Shown here: piece by piece, positions 57,730 to 64,000 of the stretch | Numbering within the stretch: the first letter of the stretch is position 1 | Layout of the letters: the number at the start of each line of letters is the position of its first letter | Origin: Rhizodiscina lignyota | Taxonomy: Eukaryota > Ascomycota > Dothideomycetes > Aulographales > Rhizodiscinaceae | Assembly (NCBI GenBank): GCA_010015805.1 | Contig: ML978122.1 | Span: forward strand, 372,001-436,000 | DNA: 64,000 nucleotides | Direction: 5' to 3' | The notes under the pieces: model-generated | Seen by the model: only the letters and a program-made list of their open reading frames with translations | What the model was told of the DNA's origin: nothing | The model's database searches: none | Translations under genes and position numbers: made by a program

Positions 57730-59495
57730 CTAGCCATTTGGGTCGTAGCTCGGGATAGTGGCGACATATGAAATTGTTCCTTGAACCACAGCCCACATCC
57801 CAATCATGCCACGGCTGCCATTCCCAATGGCTAGTACCACTGACCCAGGGCTGTCCGTCGCTACACTGCTATAATTCTCTACATTGTTGAAATTGTCGCC
57901 AGTCTCAACCGTAACCGGCAAGTCGGGCTCATAAGGCTCTACCGCGGTACTAAAAAGCATTTGAAAACCACCATTAGGCCGAGATGAGAAAACATAGAAA
58001 TCGAAGCCCTGGTCATTGAGAGCTGCCATTGGCGTTCCAACCCTCATGACAGTCATGTTGCGATAATCTGTGCTTGCCGTTACTACCGTCTTTCCATACG
58101 GAGATATTTCAAACGTGTCAAAAGAATGGAAGCTTTACCGATACCCCAGCCGCCATTGGCGTCGGTGTTCGCAATAAGATTTTGTGGGTCCCATTCTAAC
58201 ATATTCAAAAGGCCTTCATGTGGATTTTCAGACGTTTCACCGGCGTCAACATAAGCCTGAAAGAGCAGCCCGGTTAGCCGAGGATCGCTTTGTTCGCCGC
58301 TAAAGCTGAACTTCACAAAAGCAAGACTACTCCCGGAGGCAAACTTAATGTCAGTTCCGTTGAGATTCTCCAAGGCAGGGTTGCCGGAATTGACCGATGG
58401 TGTGAAGATGGAAGAGTTTCCATTGGTCATATTCCATAAGGCGAGAGTTCCATTGTCGTTTTCGAAGGCCACTAGCAACCATGGATCTGTCGTGCATCCA
58501 TCAGAGAAGCTTCCTTTACAGTCGATCCAGGTTGCAGCAAGACCAGAATGACGACCCACTTTGACACCTTCGGCGGCAAGGTCGAAGTCAATGCTAAAAT
58601 TTCCAAATGGCTCCTTTGTGAACACGCTGCCTAGTGTACCATTGGCGTAAAAGAAGAAGACCCGAAGATCCTGTTCAAACTGCGTTAATGCTTCTATGGA
58701 ATTGAAGAGAGGGTACTTGTCACATACAGTTATCTTGCTTACCCCGTAAGCCTCGTCGCCAGTGTATTGGATTGTAGCGGCAAGAGGCGTATTGGACATA
58801 ATTGGGACATCCTTGTCCATTAGCGCCGAGAAACTCCAATTACCATAAGGTTCTTCAAGGCCTTCGCCATCATATGCTGACATGAGGATGGGGCCTTGAT
58901 TTTCTCTTTGATAGAAAGTACGGATGTACGTTAGCAATGTAGTAGTTTCTGACCAGCTGCATGCTGCGAGACTTGAGTGCGAAAGTGGGCCAGCTTGAGA
59001 TGTCGTATTCTTCGGTGCACTTGAGTTGGAGGGCGTTGATGACTGAGAGGTTTCTGGTGGCCCTCCTCTTGATGCGGTCTTGACAGCGCGTGAACCAAGA
59101 ATACCTCCAAGTATCGCCCCTGTTGCGACCATGACAACAGCAGCAAGGACACCGCAAAGGATCGCAGGAGAGCACTTACGTCTCTTCGACGGTATGCTTT
59201 CCAGCTCTTGCATTGGCCCTTCCCTATTAGTGGCGTTAATATCTGGCCAGACTGCTTCCGGTGCATTATCGATGTCGCCCCGCCCATCGCGTTGTATGCC
59301 ACTGTCACTGTCTTCCGCGAAAGTCCTCTGTGGATAGCTAGTTCCATGTTCAATAAATTGTTCGTAGTATGCTGTATTGAGTTCGAGTGTGCTATGTTCG
59401 TTGCTTTCGTTCACTGGTTGGGATGGTTGGGGAGAAGTATCAGGATCGGGATCGCGTGAAGTCGGAGCGTTGCTCTCTGGTGGCGACCCGGTCAT
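57730..59495 (-). CDS. Type II membrane protein with large glycosylated ectodomain
   Basis: Exons 58139-59495 and 57730-58082 join in phase to 569 residues. The N-terminal 130 residues are cytoplasmic and Pro/Ser/Glu-rich. A basic stop SKRRK precedes a transmembrane helix AILCGVLAAVVMVATGAILG followed by GILG. A Ser/Thr stalk follows, then about 370 residues rich in Asn-X-Ser/Thr sites with repeated beta-like segments (LRVFFFYANGTLGSVF, PWLLVAFENDNGTLALWNMT, FDFYVFSSRPNGGFQMLF). The layout and the aromatic-rich blades recall anchored fungal lectin-like beta-propellers, but I could not confirm the family. The frame stays open to a Met at 59660; 59495 is preferred because it avoids an extra hydrophobic segment before the Pro-rich region. 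The acceptor at 58083 was chosen to keep the frame. Confidence 0.78.
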
Positions 59496-62129
59496 GAGAG
59501 CTTGGGTTGGTGGAAGTATTATACGAAATAAGGTAGGTATAGTGGCTATGGATGTAACAAGACACACGTGAGCGCGGCAGTCAGAGATATTAAGCCCACG
59601 TAAAGAGAGTTCATCAGCACGATAAAGAGATTGAGAAGATCGAAGTAAACAGAGAAGCAAAGTAAGAAAAGACTCTGGGCCCTCAGATTAGCGCAGGACA
59701 AACCATGGACAGCATGCATTATGAATGGTCGGCATCACCAAGCCAGCCTTGAGCCAGGTAATGTATCTGAAGCGAGACGGGGTACTGCGATGCGCCTCCA
59801 CAAAACACACCATGCAGTCTTGCGGTGCCTGGATTGGACGAGACCCTATCAAATTCGCTGCCTGAGAGAAAGACTGTGAAGATAAGAACATCGAGCTTCA
59901 GGTGCTTTGGAGAGTGCAGATTGGAAGGAGCGTGCTGTGCCGCAGCCTCGCATTGCCGTGACGGAAATGTCTGGAGGCTGTCCTTCCCGAGCTGTGTGGA
60001 AGTGTGGTCTGGAATGATGTTTCTGAGATGGGTTCTATGAGAATCAGGAGCACTTTAAGAGACTTGACATGGAGACGGGCCTTTGAAGGAGATCCATTTC
60101 GCTGAAGACAGCCAGGTCGTCAGGCTACCGCCAGGCCATCCATGTCGCAACGTCTCCGTAGTCCCTGGTGCAGAGGTCCTTGATTGAACAGTGCTCAGAC
60201 GCCCGATTTGGCAAAGTCCAGGAGCTCAGCGCGAGGCTGTGAGTGGGCGTGGGAATTTCAAAACTTGTTAATGGAAACCCTCTTCGGAGGCGATGCCATG
60301 CGCGAAAAGCCCCTGATATGGACAGCTCATAAGCGAGGTGACTGTTCGGTTGAAGTGATCTCTGACAGCAAGTTCGTTGTGCAGCGAAAGGTCTGACGAA
60401 AGAGGGCGTATCCTACTGTTTCTTGCAGATCCAGTCACGCTAAGCCTAATTTGCCACTTCAACTTCACCTCACACCTCCTGTCCTCAGCGTCTTCGTGCC
60501 TCGAAGTGGAATGTCACGATATTCCCGCCTCTTCAGGCCTCACGACATATTTATTATCGACTGGAAAGCACTCTGAATCATCTAAATCGGATTTCGAAGA
60601 CCCTGACTTGCGCAAACCTCAGACAATGCACAGCCCCCAGTGGCCTCTCGTACCGATGTATAGCGAGCGTTTAACACGATTGTCAGGTTCCTTCGATTAC
60701 GCTCATCCTGAGTAAGCATTGAATGGATTCGGCTGATATCGTTTTTCCTTTATTGTCTTTGCAACTATGCCGAGCCTGAGTAGAGTAAGAGTCAAGCCCG
60801 ATTGGCATGTCTCTGTAACTCTGCACACGCTCAGTATGAATTGACACTCGTCCTCTTCTTTTCCCCTCTTTATGATCTTGCAATTCATACGCTGCAAGTC
60901 CCTTCTTGGATCCTCGGGCGTTTGGAGTAGAGGCGAGCCGTCGTTGAACCCTTACAGTTTGACTGTTGATTTGCTCTCGAAGAATCTGAGATCCGTCAGT
61001 GCAAATTCAATATGCTCCTTCTGCTGTACCTTCGAATCACATTCCCGATCGAAATCGAGTTTGGACCCTGCTCCGATTTAGCTGTCTCGTCTACGACCGG
61101 CTTGAAGATGAGCAGGATCTCCGAAATGCTAATCCCATCTGGGACTGAAAGCGAACTGCTCTTCATCTTCTTTCGCTCCTTAGGGACACGTGGTCTGAAG
61201 CAAGTGTAATTGTCTGATCGGTTTCTAAGGAATGGACTGAGCGTTAAGTGCGCTGTTAGAGAAGCAGTGTAAGTACATTCGACCACATGTATGCGGAGAC
61301 GTCGTTCAAGGGATGCCGGAATCTCCTACAAGGTGATTGGCATTTAAGGTGATTGGCATTATACAATGCTAGCAGCAATGCTGTAGCACATGTGATTGTG
61401 CGCGAGAACCTGACGCAGAGCAGCGTCATGTGTGCGGAGGCGTGGTTTGGGTATTGGTGGGGTCTCAGTAAACTTTGTCGCATTGATGGCAGAAATACTG
61501 TAGAAACGGTTAAATCCCTTCTTCTATACACATGTGACGAATGGAAACTGAGTCATTTTGCGGGCCCTGTTGCAAGAATGTGCGTGTTGCGCGTGTGTGC
61601 GGAAGCGCGGTTTGGACGGCAGCGGGAAGTCGACGAAAGTTGTGGGACATATGAACGAGCGATAGCGAAGATAAGAGAAGACATATACTAAAGGCCACGA
61701 ACAATTGGCTGGCCATCTCATGTTCTTGTTTGCGGAGTGAGGAGGCGGGGCTGAGCTCTGTGTGCGGAGTTGGCTTGTCAGCTGATAGTGCACGATATTC
61801 GCCGCCCTTCACATGTTCGCAGAGGTACGTCGTGGGGGTTGCAGGAGTCCGCGCACCACTTTCACGACAAAGAACAGAGACACCGTGAGGCAAGATATGA
61901 TGTGAGAATGATGGAGCTGAGCATTGATGATGAATGCATTGATGACTGAGCCTTCTTGGTTTCCGATCCCTAACGGATCATACTCACGCCAGGCACCACG
62001 GGAAGGTGAGGCTCGTCGCCCGGCCTATCTACGCTATCTACCTACCTACTTCACGACATGGGCCAAGATGATGACGAACGCAGCAAGGGGAGTCAGAGAT
62101 GGGAAGTGGGGTGATACGTTACCTGTGCC
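59496..62129. other. Long intergenic stretch
   Basis: About 2.6 kb. No supportable gene on either strand. Contains a 16-base tandem duplication at 61330-61361. Two similar 20-base blocks (TGTGCGGAGGCGTGGTTTGG at 61431 and TGTGCGGAAGCGCGGTTTGG near 61595) hint at an old local duplication. Confidence 0.45.
61330..61361. repeat. 16-base tandem duplication
   Basis: AAGGTGATTGGCATTT is followed directly by AAGGTGATTGGCATTA. A recent slip duplication outside any gene. Confidence 0.8.
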
Positions 62130-62785
62130 TCAATCCTCCTCCTCGAAGCCGTAGCTGCTCCTCCATGGGCCCTGCTGCTGGGGCTGGTTCCTCTCCTCCT
62201 CTTCCCGAACGTGCCTCGTGCTCTCGAACACCTCCACGCCGGCCCGGAACGCCACGTCCCTGAACCAGTCCTTACCCCACCACCCCCACCATAGGGTCTG
62301 AACGCCACAGTCGTCGCCGTTCTCGTCGATCCCCTTCTCTTCCCAGACCTTTGCACGGTCGAACGCCTCCAACAAGTGGCGGCGCTCCCGGCAGATCATA
62401 CTCCGATGGGCGCTGGTCCATCGACAGATCTCAGTCTGCGCCTCGTTCGTTCCCTCCCGGACCGCGCAGTCCATCCTGTGCAACAGTTAGCTTGATGCAC
62501 GTGACAGAAAAGGGGGGAGGTGCAACGCCGTGGGGAGATGATGACTCACCTGTCCACAAGCAGCTCCTGCTTCCACAACGGTCCGGGCTCGTTCTCGGCG
62601 TCGGCGGCGGCGCAACAATTGTCGCAGTAGATGAGGCCCTCGGTGAGTTTAAACTGCAACCAACCTCGGGTACTCTGGTTGCATCGCACGCCCTCCTCCA
62701 CCGACTCGGTGCACCTGTCAAGCCCATCCTGACCCGCCACCTCGATGTGGCAGCAGCGGTGGATGTAAACAGCCTGTTTACACAT
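62130..62785 (-). CDS. Small Cys-rich protein of unknown function
   Basis: Exons 62550-62785 and 62130-62475 join in phase (intron 62476-62549) to 193 residues. The N-terminal half has paired Cys and His: MCKQAVYIHRCCHIEV, DRCTESVEEGVRCNQSTRGW and LIYCDNCCAAADAENEPGPL, a pattern that could bind zinc. The second half is helical and charged with a Trp-rich segment (LWWGWWGKDWFRDV) and an acidic end (GFEEED). There is no signal peptide, so it is probably intracellular. Similar MCKQ-starting small proteins are common in Dothideomycetes, but I know no function. The start is supported by the MCK beginning and by the absence of good upstream frame. Confidence 0.72.
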
Positions 62786-62815
62786 ATCAGCGATTACTTG
62801 TCAAGTGGCTGACTG
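62786..62815. other. Short 5' flank of the Cys-rich protein gene
   Basis: Thirty bases between the start codon and the TG-rich minisatellite, so the minisatellite lies in the promoter or leader of this gene. Confidence 0.5.
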
Positions 62816-63060
62816 TGTTTGTGTAATAGCGTGAGAGAAATTGATGAAGAGGAGTGAGAAATGTGTATGTGTATGTGTGTAAAGCGGGAGAGAAATGGAT
62901 GTGGATGGGTGAGGATTTGATGGTTTGTGTGTAAAGCGGGAGAGAGATTGATGGAGATGGATGTGCCTTGATGAGATGTGTGAGAGAGATTGATGTAGAT
63001 GACCGAGAAATGTGTATGTGTCTCTGTGTGTGCTTGAAAGTGTGTGCTTGTGTGTGTATG
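62816..63060. repeat. TG-rich minisatellite
   Basis: Degenerate tandem units built from GTGTGTAAAGCGGGAGAGA, then TTGATGGAGATGGATG-like and GTGTATGTGTATGTGTG segments. The block AAAGCGGGAGAGA occurs at about 62881 and 62934 (period about 53). It lies directly upstream of the Cys-rich protein gene. Confidence 0.75.
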
Positions 63061-64000
63061 TGATTCTTAGAGCAGAAAGAGCTGAGCAGTATTCTCTGAG
63101 AGATGTAGCAAAGTTCTGAAGAGGAAATGGAAGAGGACGAAGAGAGCCCTTTATACTGGCGCGGCGGCAGCAGACGTTGGACCGCGTTGGGAAACGTTGA
63201 GACGTTGAGACCCCCTCCCACCAGTTGAAAGAAGAATGATGCTTTAAACGGTTTCCGATACTCCATACAGATGCAATGATGAATGTAATAAGACCCATGG
63301 GAGAAGGACAGATAGCGATAATAGAGCAACGAGGCGATAGTGGAAGGCCATCCGCTACTGACTACGGAACAGACGCTCGTAGATGGTGGCGACAGCGGAG
63401 GTGGTGGGCGTAATGAATGTTGCATTGCACTAGCACCAAAGGCTTGATCCAGGGTATATGGATCATGATCTGATGTTAGAATCAAAATTCAGGTGACTCT
63501 TAGAGCTCGGACAACCTCCTCGGTTCCTGTGTCCAGAAAATAGGGCATGCTGTGAACCAAGAGCGAGGAGATAAACAGCTGATAGCTTAATTGAGAACAT
63601 ATACTGAACCATGAGGCTCACAGCGCAGTGGTTGTCGTACGCTGGCTGCAGTCCCGGTCCCCACCAAGGCAAGACCGCAGTGATGCTCAACAGCCAAAGC
63701 TCAGGAGGCCAGGTACTTTGCAAAAGTACATACCGAGAGCAGTGTAGAAGTTGCAGAGATGGTTTGGATTTTGCACACAGCTCAACAGCGGCGGTGCTAG
63801 GCCGCAATAGTCTTCCGCGGGCGTGCCATGCATGATTTCACGACGATTCCTGGCCCGTCTGTAGTCGTACGGAAGCCCAGAACTCTTATGCCACTCGTGA
63901 GAAAGACAAACAGGTCTCCATTTCATCTTGAAGGCCACAAGAAGTCCGAAAGGGTGTCTCTGGCTACAATGAAACCGCTGAAGGCTACCCGCAGTGACTG
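63061..64000. other. Right end of window, no supportable gene
   Basis: Open frames at 63463-63807 (minus) and 63611-63835 (plus) have no recognisable product. Nothing else is visible; a gene could continue beyond the edge. Confidence 0.4.

Overview
The window looks like nuclear DNA of a filamentous ascomycete (Pezizomycotina, most likely Dothideomycetes). Most genes can only be read by splicing out short introns of about 45 to 90 bases with GT...AG ends. The protein families are typical of moulds: two Zn2Cys6 regulators, a Clr5-domain protein, a GH27 glycosidase, a P450, an MFS transporter and a cupin. Core eukaryotic genes are also present: pyruvate kinase, folylpolyglutamate synthase, NOP7/pescadillo, PIG-U and NatD. 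The family and organism calls come from reading the translations by eye; no database was searched.

Layout. 1-5.8 kb: a Zn2Cys6 regulator cut by the window edge, an 8-exon acyl-CoA carboxylase carboxyltransferase subunit (methylcrotonyl-CoA carboxylase beta type), and a divergently transcribed 5-exon acyl-CoA synthetase. This looks like a small regulated cluster that activates and carboxylates an unknown acid. 5.8-18.9 kb is gene-poor and repeat-bearing. It holds a possible small secreted protein, a two-copy tandem element with a period of about 480 bp and preserved hairpins, a repeat of about 156 bp, a degraded wax-synthase-like reading, and a family of four decayed repeat units. 18.9-30.5 kb: a Ser/Pro-rich low-complexity protein, a class II aldolase, a J-like protein, a P450, a single-pass cell-surface-type protein, and folylpolyglutamate synthase with two possible starts. 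32-46.7 kb: pyruvate kinase, Clr5 protein, F-box protein, secreted alpha-galactosidase, an uncharacterised 275-residue protein, NatD and PIG-U. 46.9-49.1 kb: NOP7, divergent from PIG-U. 49.3-57.5 kb: amidohydrolase, Zn2Cys6 regulator, cupin and MFS transporter, which form a plausible uptake-and-breakdown cluster. 57.7-62.8 kb: an anchored extracellular protein and a small Cys-rich protein, followed by a TG-rich minisatellite.

The most unusual items are the 480 bp tandem structured element (9.87-10.79 kb), the carboxyltransferase/synthetase pair whose proteins both end in peroxisome-type tripeptides, and the start region of folylpolyglutamate synthase, where a short upstream frame ends two bases before the internal start codon. 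No rRNA gene, convincing tRNA gene, CRISPR array or recognisable retroelement was found.
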